Shown here one piece after another: positions 1 through 4,670 of a stretch of DNA of 13,269 nucleotides. Position 1 is the stretch's first letter. Each line of letters begins with the position of its first letter. Origin of the DNA: CAG-791 sp963650385 (GTDB lineage Bacteria > Bacillota > Clostridia > Lachnospirales > Lachnospiraceae); the NCBI GenBank assembly GCA_963650385.1, contig CAVJLL010000056.1, forward strand, positions 1-13,269, read 5' to 3'. A program made the translations under genes and the position numbers. The notes under the pieces were generated by a model. It was given only the letters and a program-made list of their open reading frames with translations, was not told where the DNA came from and did no database searches.

Positions 1-157
1 TGATGTCTCGAAGCTCCTTCTTGCCGTCAATATAATCCTGGTACATCTCGGCAAGGCCCGACATGCAGCCATCACAATTTGCTTCAATATTTTCCAAAGA
101 TTCCGCTACAATCTTCTCGCGCTCTTCTCTTGTTGTCTCAGATATCAAATAGCCCAT
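1..157 (-). CDS. Small conserved Clostridia protein, 5' part only
   Basis: The first 52 codons are present and the gene runs off the left edge. The product starts MGYLISETTREEREKIVAES and contains a CDGC pair. The ATG lies 8 bases after the stop of the EFR1 gene, and its GAGGGG ribosome site overlaps that stop, so the two genes look translationally coupled. Similar short proteins occur in Clostridia and are often labelled hypothetical or, doubtfully, as PurH-related; that is from memory. No catalytic domain can be assigned. The coupling suggests a shared redox or stress role with the flavodoxin/ferredoxin protein, which is inference. Confidence 0.7.
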   Translation of the reverse strand, partial: MGYLISETTREEREKIVAESLENIEANCDGCMSGLAEMYQDYIDGKKELRDI

Positions 158-165
158 AGTACCCC

Positions 166-936
166 TCACTTCGTTGTCTCACGTATTCCCAGCCGTTCAA
201 AATGATATCGCGGTTTCCCGGCGCTCTTTTTACCGTACTCGATCGCTTCTGCAGGACAATAACATATGCAGGCCATGCAATGTGTACAGTTGGATCCCCA
301 CACCGGTTTGCCGCCTTTGAGCTCAATATTGTTCATTGGACATCGACGGGCACACTCGCCGCAGCCGGTGCAGGATGTACTTGTCTGAAATGCATTTGCT
401 TTGGCAAAGATCGGATAAAAGATAGGATTCACAGCGGCACTCATCACGCGGTCATAAAGATTGTTTCTCGGCGCAGGAAAGCATTGCCCTTCCTTTACAC
501 ACCTGATTGCTTCTACAATGTCCGGCTCCGCCCGCTGCACAATCTCACGCGCCTCTGCGTCCTCCGGTGCACCAAACATGGCAATGTAGTTCTCCGGCAT
601 GACGATCTGCTTTGTACCCATGTATTGCAGATGCTTTTTCTCGGCTAGCTGCCGATTGTATTTTGCAGCATTCCCTATTTCGCTGCCGCAGGTCATTACA
701 AACCAGATCCGCGCTGCACCGTCTAATTCTGTTTTATACATCCATTCCGAAACAATGCGTGGAATGCGCCATGCATAAGTCGGTACAACAAGAATCACAT
801 CCTGTCCGGTCTGAACCGTCTTCACATCCTGTGCCTTGATTTTCGTATTCAGATTCACCAGCAAATCCGGCAGTGCATCCGCAAGCCTTTCGGCAATGTA
901 CCGGCTGTTACCGGTACCGGAAAAGCAGAAAATCAT
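166..936 (-). CDS. EFR1-family flavodoxin-fold protein with two 4Fe-4S clusters
   Basis: The 256-aa protein begins with a flavodoxin-type phosphate-binding loop (FSGTGNSRYIA, residues 5-15), which would bind FMN. It ends with a bacterial ferredoxin domain with two CxxCxxCxxxC sets: C189, C192, C195, C199 and C217, C220, C223, C227. This order (flavodoxin fold then 2x[4Fe-4S]) is typical of the EFR1 family, expected to be a soluble cytoplasmic electron-transfer protein. Its redox partner is unknown. The start is supported by a GAGGAGG site 8-9 bases upstream. It is followed closely by the small MGYLIS protein. A 3' remnant of another gene sits just upstream (967-1053). Family call firm; substrate not inferable. 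Confidence 0.92.
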   Translation of the reverse strand: MIFCFSGTGNSRYIAERLADALPDLLVNLNTKIKAQDVKTVQTGQDVILVVPTYAWRIPRIVSEWMYKTELDGAARIWFVMTCGSEIGNAAKYNRQLAEKKHLQYMGTKQIVMPENYIAMFGAPEDAEAREIVQRAEPDIVEAIRCVKEGQCFPAPRNNLYDRVMSAAVNPIFYPIFAKANAFQTSTSCTGCGECARRCPMNNIELKGGKPVWGSNCTHCMACICYCPAEAIEYGKKSAGKPRYHFERLGIRETTK

Positions 937-966
937 ATGTGCTCGCCTCCTCTCGGCAGTCGGCCT

Positions 967-1053
967 TTACTTCAGCTTCAGTCCGTCACCGAAGGCCTTA
1001 CCAACGACCTCACCCAGCCCGATGTAAGTATTATTCACCGGATCAAAGCTGAT
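967..1053 (-). pseudogene. 3' remnant of a lost gene (28 codons plus stop)
   Basis: Directly after the stop of the 91-aa gene and in the same frame, 28 codons read ISFDPVNNTYIGLGEVVG then KAFGDGLKLK and end in TAA. They have no start codon or ribosome site of their own. The composition (GLGEVVGKAFGDGLKL) looks like a genuine protein C-terminus, so I read it as the end of a gene deleted between the 91-aa ORF and the EFR1 gene. A flavodoxin-like or other redox neighbour is possible, but I do not recognise the family with certainty. Confidence 0.4.
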
Positions 1054-1329
1054 TTACATCATCGCATCTTTGATTTGCTCCGCAGTCATCCCAATATCAT
1101 GGTCTTTTGCATATTTAAGTGCAGCCTTTAAGCCTTTCGTTTTTTCGCCTTTTAAGCCTTCGAATGCCACCTTCACATCTATCATCCAGCAGTATTCCAG
1201 GAAACGTTTCAACGTTTTCTCTCTCCGGCTGTTTTCAAACAACGAATCTCTGACTGCCCACATATCTTCGTGATAAAGAAGCACGATAATGTCACCATAT
1301 CTGACTGAAAAATACTGTTCCTTTAACAT
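1054..1329 (-). CDS. Hypothetical protein, 91 aa
   Basis: A small ORF with a strong start: GGGGAGGAG lies 6 bases before the ATG. The N-terminal half is mixed alpha/beta (MLKEQYFSVRYGDIIVLLYH). The C-terminal half is lysine-rich and probably helical, ending KYAKDHDIGMTAEQIKDAMM. There is no signal peptide, membrane segment or recognised motif. It sits 20 bases downstream of the 68-aa gene and is probably co-transcribed with it. Family not recognised. Because the codons after its stop remain coding-like in the same frame (967-1053), its 3' end may lie near a deletion junction. Confidence 0.6.
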   Translation of the reverse strand: MLKEQYFSVRYGDIIVLLYHEDMWAVRDSLFENSRREKTLKRFLEYCWMIDVKVAFEGLKGEKTKGLKAALKYAKDHDIGMTAEQIKDAMM

Positions 1330-1349
1330 TGGCCGCTCCTCCCCACCTC

Positions 1350-1556
1350 TTACTTTGCCAGCCTTCCTGTTCTCTTGCCGGTCTTAGCCAGTATGTATGC
1401 CTCATCGTATGAACAATGGTTTTCTATGGCAAACTGCGTCAGAGCATGGTCAAGATAATCATATTTCCTTGAATATACAAAACCACGACCGCATTCCAAC
1501 CAAGCGCGATGGTACAATGCCTGCAGCTTTTTCTCGTCTACATCAAATAATCCCAT
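1350..1556 (-). CDS. Hypothetical protein, 68 aa
   Basis: A short soluble protein, MGLFDVDEKKLQALYHRAWL at its N-terminus, with a good AGGAGGGG site 5-6 bases before the ATG. It is probably all-helical, with a KYDYLDHALTQFAIENHCSY stretch and a basic tail (KTGKRTGRLAK). No membrane segment, metal-binding cluster or known domain is visible. It lies between the cysteine-rich gene upstream (36-base gap) and the 91-aa gene downstream (20-base gap), and is likely part of the same transcript. Function unknown. Confidence 0.6.
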   Translation of the reverse strand: MGLFDVDEKKLQALYHRAWLECGRGFVYSRKYDYLDHALTQFAIENHCSYDEAYILAKTGKRTGRLAK

Positions 1557-1592
1557 GAGCTCCCCTCCTGTAACTGTCCGGCGAAATCCTAA

Positions 1593-2135
1593 CTATTCTT
1601 CATCATCCCTGTTTTCTGTGCAGATTTCATCCAGCCATCCCTCGTCATACGAACTGCCGCACCCTTTATAAGGTACAGCTCTTGGCCGCCCCATCTTATA
1701 AAGCTTGCAATTCTTCGGCCCATAGCAGAATGATTCAAACCTGAACTTCCTGGTCACGCCCCAGTTATATTCAATCGAGACATTGGCCATGCATGCCCAC
1801 TTACACTGAAAACACTTCCTGCTCCAGCATTTCTTGTCGAGCATTCTGCAGCCTCGCCAATCATATACAGAAAGTTCCGGCACCTCCGACAGCCACGGTG
1901 ATCCATCCTTTATCGGAGCCACGTTGTTCTCCTGTATTTTCTTTAGCGCGCCTGTGCGATAAAAATCTGCATACTCACATTCCGGGTATTTCTTCGTCCA
2001 ACCAGTCCCCTTTATCTCATCACCGATATGAAGATCCCTTTTTCTTTTTCGTTGTTCGCGTTTACGCGCATTTTGTCGAGAGCGGGAATTCCGTTGTGCT
2101 GTGCACTTCTGTAAATGCACTTCTGTAAATTTCAT
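1593..2135 (-). CDS. Cysteine-rich hypothetical protein, about 180 aa
   Basis: I use the ATG at 2135 because AGGTGG stands 4-5 bases before it. The frame stays open upstream to 2282, but that extension has no comparable ribosome site. The N-terminus is very basic (QNARKREQRKRKRD). The C-terminal half is rich in Cys and Trp: C(x5)C(x4)C(x2)C(x3)C, the CWSRKCFQCKWAC block, then FCYGPKNC and YKGCGSSYDEGWLDEI. This suggests metal binding, possibly zinc, in a compact domain. Similar unnamed proteins exist in Lachnospiraceae as far as I recall. A perfect 14-bp tandem duplication (2102-2129) lies a few codons after the start and decides which upstream frame joins the body of the gene, so the start is uncertain. 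Function unknown. Confidence 0.6.
   Translation of the reverse strand: MKFTEVHLQKCTAQRNSRSRQNARKREQRKRKRDLHIGDEIKGTGWTKKYPECEYADFYRTGALKKIQENNVAPIKDGSPWLSEVPELSVYDWRGCRMLDKKCWSRKCFQCKWACMANVSIEYNWGVTRKFRFESFCYGPKNCKLYKMGRPRAVPYKGCGSSYDEGWLDEICTENRDDEE
2102..2129. repeat. Perfect 14-bp tandem duplication at the start of the Cys-rich gene
   Basis: TGCACTTCTGTAAA occurs twice head to tail (2102-2115, 2116-2129), within codons 3-11 of the minus-strand cysteine-rich gene. Fourteen is not a multiple of three. With one copy, the ATG at 2135 would read into a TAA within about 20 codons; with two copies it reads into the 180-aa protein. Copy number therefore sets the frame. Confidence 0.9.
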
Positions 2136-2369
2136 TTTGCCACCTATTTTGCTCTTGTAAACAGAATTCTGTGCACCTCTCTGATTTGGCAAGCAGAACA
2201 TCGACAGCATCCTGTCCCCCAATCGTGGGCAGGAACAGGACAAGACCTTGTAACTTCTCTGACGTTCACACATTATTTGCAAATGATTTAGTGTGCCGGG
2301 AGTTTGACAGGATCTATGTTAGGTTATTCTACGATATTTCTCGTTCCCAAATTTGTGAGCTTAGCATAA

Positions 2370-2448
2370 CGTGCACTTTTTTCCTTTTGCCGCCCTACAA
2401 GCGTGAACTATTCGTGCAAATCATTTTTTCGTGCAAACGCTATATAAT
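2370..2448 (+). promoter_or_regulatory. Probable dinJ-yafQ promoter/operator region
   Basis: The 343-base divergent gap 2136-2478 holds no gene. It contains a TATAAT box at 2443-2448, about 30 bases before the antitoxin ATG, with no good -35. Three CGTGCA motifs occur at 2370, 2413 and 2430. The last two lie in a perfect decamer TTCGTGCAAA (2411-2420 and 2428-2437), 17 bp apart, with the second just upstream of the -10 box. Ribbon-helix-helix antitoxins autoregulate by binding repeated half-sites, so these are candidate operators (inference). Confidence 0.45.
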
Positions 2449-2478
2449 ATACTTATCATCAGGAAAGGAGATGGTTTT

Positions 2479-2757
2479 ATGGCTGAATCTACCACAAATA
2501 TCAGCATCCGCATGGATTCAGACTTGAAGGCACAAGCCGATGCACTTTTTGGAGAACTCGGGATGAACCTGACCACGGCGTTCAATATCTTTGTCCGCCA
2601 GTCACTCCGTGAGGGCCGTATTCCATTTGACGTTTCTCTCAATAAGCCCAACAAGGAAACGATTGCCGCCATGTTGGAAACAGAAAGGATTGCAAAAGAT
2701 CCGTCCGTGAACGGATATAATGATCTGGATGAGCTCTTTGCAGACCTGAAAGAATGA
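2479..2757 (+). CDS. dinJ: RelB/DinJ-family antitoxin
   Basis: The 92-aa protein has the RelB/DinJ signature. Its N-terminal ribbon-helix-helix is NISIRMDSDLKAQADALFGE followed by LGMNLTTAFNIFVRQSLREG (about residues 7-46). A Pro/Asn linker (PFDVSLNKPNKET) and an acidic helical tail (YNDLDELFADLKE) follow, of the kind that wraps the partner toxin. The start at 2479 follows AGGAAAGGAG by 8 bases; the upstream in-frame ATG at 2431 lies before the promoter box and is rejected. Its last bases overlap the toxin start as ATGA, the usual TA coupling. Expected role: neutralise YafQ and repress the operon. Because the toxin is damaged, it may now act only as a regulator or anti-addiction factor. Confidence 0.9.
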   Translation: MAESTTNISIRMDSDLKAQADALFGELGMNLTTAFNIFVRQSLREGRIPFDVSLNKPNKETIAAMLETERIAKDPSVNGYNDLDELFADLKE

Positions 2758-3008
2758 GAAAGACCAAATACAAATACACCGTCAAGCCCACCACACAGTT
2801 CAAAAAGGCTTTCAAGCTGGCAATGAAGCGCGGTCTGAAAATCGAGCTGTTGGAGGAAGTAATTTCCACCCTTGCAATGGGTGAAGCTCTCCCCGAAAAG
2901 CACAAGGATCATGCGCTGTCCGGAAATTGGGCCGGACACCGCGAGTGTCATGTTCTCCCGGATTGGCTGCTGATCTACCGTGTCGTATACAAAAAGACCG
3001 GTCACTGA
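2754..3008 (+). CDS. yafQ: YafQ-family mRNA interferase, C-terminus damaged
   Basis: The 84-aa protein overlaps the antitoxin by 4 bases. It matches the YafQ/RelE fold up to the last strand: KDHALSGNW, ECHVLPDWLLIYR. H53, H66, D70 and W71 align with E. coli YafQ H50, H63, D67 and W68, aligned by eye to the remembered E. coli sequence. E. coli YafQ then has a strand ending RTGTHAALFG with catalytic H87 and F91. Here about five residues of that strand are missing and the protein ends VVYKKTGH. The Thr before the final His, and everything after it including the F91 equivalent, are gone. The ribosome-dependent cleavage activity is therefore probably reduced or lost. The reading frame continues coding-like for 29 codons past the stop (3009-3098). 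Confidence 0.85.
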   Translation: MRKTKYKYTVKPTTQFKKAFKLAMKRGLKIELLEEVISTLAMGEALPEKHKDHALSGNWAGHRECHVLPDWLLIYRVVYKKTGH

Positions 3009-3098
3009 AATACCATCAATGATCGGCCCTATGCCTTACTTCATATTGAATTACGGAAGCTCCAACAGATTGATTCTGTCATAGGCTCCGTTCTTTAG
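3009..3098 (+). other. Coding-like tail after the yafQ stop
   Basis: In frame after the yafQ TGA, 29 sense codons reading NTINDRPYALLHIELRKLQQ then IDSVIGSVL end in TAG. There is no start codon or ribosome site. The alternating strand-helix pattern looks like a real protein C-terminus, not YafQ. It may be a fragment of another gene fused by the deletion that damaged yafQ. Family not recognised. Confidence 0.3.
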
Positions 3099-3334
3099 AG
3101 ATCAGATAAGTCGGTCGGCTGAGGAACCTCACCCATCTTAAAATTGCTGATTGCTCTATCCATATCCCTTAAAGTAGCCGCTGATATGGTTTCAGGAACC
3201 TTCAGCTCCCTCGGTTCTAACATAATGCAGCCATTATCATATTCTTTTACGTTATAGTACTGGTACAAAGCTCCACGGAGTGTAACTCGCTTCTTGTTGT
3301 CAATATGAACCGTATAATCCTTTACCACTGTCAT
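3095..3334 (-). CDS. Antitoxin-like small protein without visible toxin
   Basis: I use the ATG at 3334, which follows GGAGGTG by 6-7 bases, giving 79 aa. The N-terminal half looks like a small beta-rich domain (VHIDNKKRVTLRG, then QYYNVKEYDNGCIMLEPREL). The C-terminal half is a helical, acidic tail (ISAATLRDMDRAISNFKMGE, PTDLSDL). This two-part layout and the short length resemble antitoxins of Clostridia with an AbrB/MazE-like or Phd-like organisation; the family call is from pattern memory and tentative. No toxin gene follows: the next 86 bases downstream run into the convergent yafQ end. Upstream lies a good promoter whose start is covered by an 18-bp perfect palindrome, fitting autorepression. 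Either an orphan antitoxin or a small DNA-binding regulator. Confidence 0.6.
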   Translation of the reverse strand: MTVVKDYTVHIDNKKRVTLRGALYQYYNVKEYDNGCIMLEPRELKVPETISAATLRDMDRAISNFKMGEVPQPTDLSDL

Positions 3335-3359
3335 AATCAACACCTCCATTGACACGGGC

Positions 3360-3412
3360 GAGTGGGATATCCCACTCTCCTTTATAATATGCTTTATTAT
3401 AGTCTCCGCCAA
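3360..3412 (-). promoter_or_regulatory. Promoter with 18-bp palindromic operator
   Basis: On the minus strand, TTGGCG (3412-3407), a 17-base spacer and TATTAT (3389-3384) make a sigma-A promoter. The predicted start is followed at once by the perfect palindrome GAGTGGGATATCCCACTC (3377-3360), 26 bases before the ATG at 3334. A protein bound there would block transcription of the antitoxin-like gene. Confidence 0.65.
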
Positions 3413-3492
3413 TGGAATTTTTTATGCTCAGCCGAAGAGGCCAGACAGCAGGGGAACCAGCGTGGTACCGATGAGGGCAAGTACAGTAACGT

Positions 3493-3527
3493 CTGGTATC
3501 GTTTGGTATCACCTGGTATCATTTCGG
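3493..3527. repeat. Decamer array R1 (three GGTATC units)
   Basis: Three head-to-tail decamers of the form YTGGTATCRY (CTGGTATCGT, TTGGTATCAC, CTGGTATCAT) are followed by TTCGG. A two-unit version with the same TTCGG ending lies in direct orientation at 4624-4648. The array is preceded by GTACAGTAAC (3481-3490), which matches the outer end of the IS terminal repeat further right. It marks one edge of the block carrying the RNA/PBECR4 module. Confidence 0.75.
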
Positions 3528-3550
3528 GCCATTGGGCATAGTTCAATCAG

Positions 3551-3652
3551 TTACCTGTTCAAGGCTTTAATCACCTTGTCAAAGGTTCTATAATTGCGAT
3601 CGTCTCTAGGGCTACAGTATCCTGATATTCCGCCCGTCGCGAAGTGTCTTTT
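3551..3652 (-). other. Possible gene remnant downstream of the PBECR4 gene
   Basis: A minus-strand frame of 33 codons reads KRHFATGGISGYCSPRDDRN then YRTFDKVIKALNR and ends in TAA at 3551-3553. It has no start codon. The ending (YRTFDKVIKALNR) looks like the helical C-terminus of a real protein, perhaps a small DNA-binding one, but the family is not identifiable. It is in a different frame from the PBECR4 gene. Low confidence. Confidence 0.25.
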
Positions 3653-3659
3653 TTATTTT

Positions 3660-4304
3660 TTAGATACACGCATCCTGTGTTTTATAAAACTCATTCTTGA
3701 TTAAATGCTTAATACTATCCGGAATCGATTTGCTTTTATCTTCCACTAGCAAAGTATCATATCTCGCAATACTTGCATCCTTAACAAAAATAAAATCTAC
3801 AATCTCTCCATCATCACATTTTTTCACCGAGCTATCCTCTGCCCGCAGCGACATTGGAAGAAAAAACTCATTAATTCGATTTCCCTCGTAATCTGTGTTT
3901 TCCGTCAGTCCCAGCGTAAACTCCAAATTTGTAACACTAAGCTTGTATACAACCGTAACTGTCTTCATATCCTTGAGAATGCAAACGGTGTCATTTGTCA
4001 ATTCTGGCAGCCTCTTTAAACACGGTAGCTTCTTTTTGGCATTTGCAAATGGGTGCCTTGCATCAAAATAAAACTGTTTACTCGAAAGCCTTGCTTTTTT
4101 AGCATTCTTATAGAAGTCCTTTGCTGAAAGCGTTGTTTCCACCCCCGTCAAATGCAGAAAGTGATCCACCGGAAATGAAACCTCGAAGTATTCCTTTCCA
4201 TATACGTACAGAATAACCTTGCCTGCTAAACTCTGACTATATACCTCCGCCGCCGCTATGATTTCCTGTCGTATCGCATTTTTCTTCTCTGTTTTTGTTG
4301 CCAT
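3660..4304 (-). CDS. PBECR4-type putative nuclease toxin
   Basis: The start at 4304 gives 214 aa and follows GGGGAAAG; the longer frame from 4346 would begin inside a terminator stem and is rejected. The N-terminal part matches the PBECR4 pattern (phage-Barnase-EndoU-colicinE5/D-RelE-like nuclease 4) in order: a helix (IRQEIIAAAEVYSQSL), two strands (KVILYVYGKEYFEVSF), the FLHLTGV motif with H51 (residues 49-55), DFYKNAKKARLSSKQFYF (63-80), and a KKLPCLKRLPEL strand-helix. The C-terminal third (FTLGLTENTD, NEFFLPMSLRAEDS, IVDFIFVKD) also fits. This family belongs to the BECR fold of ribonucleases and toxins and is expected to cleave RNA in the cytoplasm; the active-site residues are not proven. 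It lies right behind a repeat RNA and a terminator, the place a type III toxin takes. Family call from memory of the sequence pattern. Confidence 0.75.
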   Translation of the reverse strand: MATKTEKKNAIRQEIIAAAEVYSQSLAGKVILYVYGKEYFEVSFPVDHFLHLTGVETTLSAKDFYKNAKKARLSSKQFYFDARHPFANAKKKLPCLKRLPELTNDTVCILKDMKTVTVVYKLSVTNLEFTLGLTENTDYEGNRINEFFLPMSLRAEDSSVKKCDDGEIVDFIFVKDASIARYDTLLVEDKSKSIPDSIKHLIKNEFYKTQDACI

Positions 4305-4319
4305 ACTTTCCCCACACAC

Positions 4320-4351
4320 AAAGAGGAGTGTGATCCAAGACCACACTCCTC
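4320..4351 (-). terminator. Leaky intrinsic terminator between repeat RNA and toxin
   Basis: GAGGAGTGTG pairs with CACACTCCTC in a perfect 10-bp stem with a 9-base loop, followed on the minus strand by only TTT and then GTGTG. The short T-run suggests partial read-through into the toxin gene, whose ATG is 15 bases further on. On the plus strand no T-run follows, which fixes the orientation. Confidence 0.8.
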
Positions 4352-4374
4352 AAGAATTCTAAAAAAGAGTTTTC

Positions 4375-4455
4375 TGCTGGTTGTCAGCCTCGGTACCCAG
4401 TTAAGATACCCATAACGACGTGGAAATCATTAAGTCCCCCACGTGGACTACAACT
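4375..4455 (-). repeat. Antitoxin RNA repeat unit 2
   Basis: An 81-base unit starting AGTTGTAGTCC. Pseudoknot stem 1 is at 4449-4445 with 4437-4433; stem 2 at 4444-4439 with 4423-4418; the TTAACTG hairpin spans 4410-4392; the outer stem is 4454-4450 with 4384-4380. The linker crossing stem 1 is TAATGATTT. It aligns with unit 1 over its whole length with only small gaps, and the junction GAGNCTG is also shared. Confidence 0.8.
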
Positions 4456-4536
4456 CTCTCCGAGTTGCCAGGCTCGATGTCCAGTTAAGACATCTAATGA
4501 GATGGAAAATTATCCTGCTCCATCTGCAGCACAACT
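4456..4536 (-). repeat. Antitoxin RNA repeat unit 1
   Basis: An 81-base unit starting AGTTGTGCTGC. Pseudoknot stem 1 is at 4529-4526 with 4518-4515; stem 2 at 4525-4519 with 4506-4500; the TTAACTG hairpin spans 4494-4476; the outer stem is 4535-4531 with 4467-4464 plus one wobble pair. The linker crossing stem 1 is 8 bases, GATAATTT. Confidence 0.8.
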
Positions 4537-4580
4537 TTTTACGATGCTCTTACATCGAGAACATTTCTGCTCTTAACCTT

Positions 4581-4608
4581 ATTATACGCAAATCGCCCCA
4601 AAAATCAA
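4581..4608 (-). promoter_or_regulatory. Sigma-A promoter of the repeat RNA
   Basis: TTGATT (4608-4603), a 16-base spacer and a perfect TATAAT (4586-4581) on the minus strand. The predicted start is near 4574, about 38 bases before repeat unit 1. Decamer array R2 ends 15 bases upstream of the -35 and could bind a regulator. It is the strongest promoter seen on the left side of the window. Confidence 0.8.
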
Positions 4609-4623
4609 CAAAGCAGGGAAAAT

Positions 4624-4648
4624 CTAGTATCGTTTGGTATCATTTCGG
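4624..4648. repeat. Decamer array R2 (two GGTATC-like units)
   Basis: CTAGTATCGT then TTGGTATCAT and TTCGG, matching array R1 at 3493-3527 in the same orientation but one decamer shorter. It adjoins the left end of the IS (first base of the terminal repeat at 4648) and lies just upstream of the repeat-RNA promoter. R1 and R2 therefore bracket the RNA/PBECR4 module. Confidence 0.75.
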
Positions 4649-4670
4649 TTACTGTACAGGCGCCAGCCAG
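4648..4670 (+). repeat. IS left terminal inverted repeat
   Basis: GTTACTGTACA, GG, CGCCAGCCAG. It pairs with the right end at 7439-7461 in 21 of 23 positions. Confidence 0.9.

Larger units (their letters stand above)
4320..4574 (-). ncRNA. Candidate type III antitoxin RNA (two structured 81-nt repeats)
   Basis: From a sigma-A promoter to an intrinsic terminator, about 255 nt carry no ribosome site or sensible ORF but two tandem 81-nt repeats. Each repeat can form: an outer stem GTTGT/RCAAC; an H-type pseudoknot; and a hairpin with invariant 7-nt loop TTAACTG. Pseudoknot stem 1 is CTGC:GCAG in unit 1 and AGTCC:GGACT in unit 2. Stem 2 is AGATGGA:TCCATCT in unit 1 and ACGTGG:CCACGT in unit 2. 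The hairpin stem is GATGTC:GACATC in unit 1 and GGTATC:GGTACC in unit 2. Both sides of each stem change together. In type III systems such repeats are cut out by the toxin and then bind and inhibit it. A small extra hairpin (CGATG/CATCG, 4557-4542) precedes unit 1. Confidence 0.75.

Noticed and set aside
2421..3005. A 194-codon minus-strand frame over dinJ-yafQ
   Set aside because: It is antisense to two overlapping genes with clear family signatures and has no ribosome site.
3428..3497. Minus-strand hydrophobic peptide ending VLALIGTTLVPLLSGLFG and a stop
   Set aside because: It overlaps the IS-end-like sequence and decamer array and has no start or ribosome site. Too short to call a gene remnant.
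4375..4536. The two 81-bp repeats as a minimal CRISPR array
   Set aside because: The repeats are contiguous without spacers, differ by paired substitutions, and have their own promoter and terminator. No cas gene is present.
4456..4536. Repeat unit as a tRNA or tRNA-like gene (a 7-base loop resembling a T-arm)
   Set aside because: There is no acceptor stem of 7 bp, no anticodon arm and no T-loop consensus; the arms form a pseudoknot and one hairpin instead.
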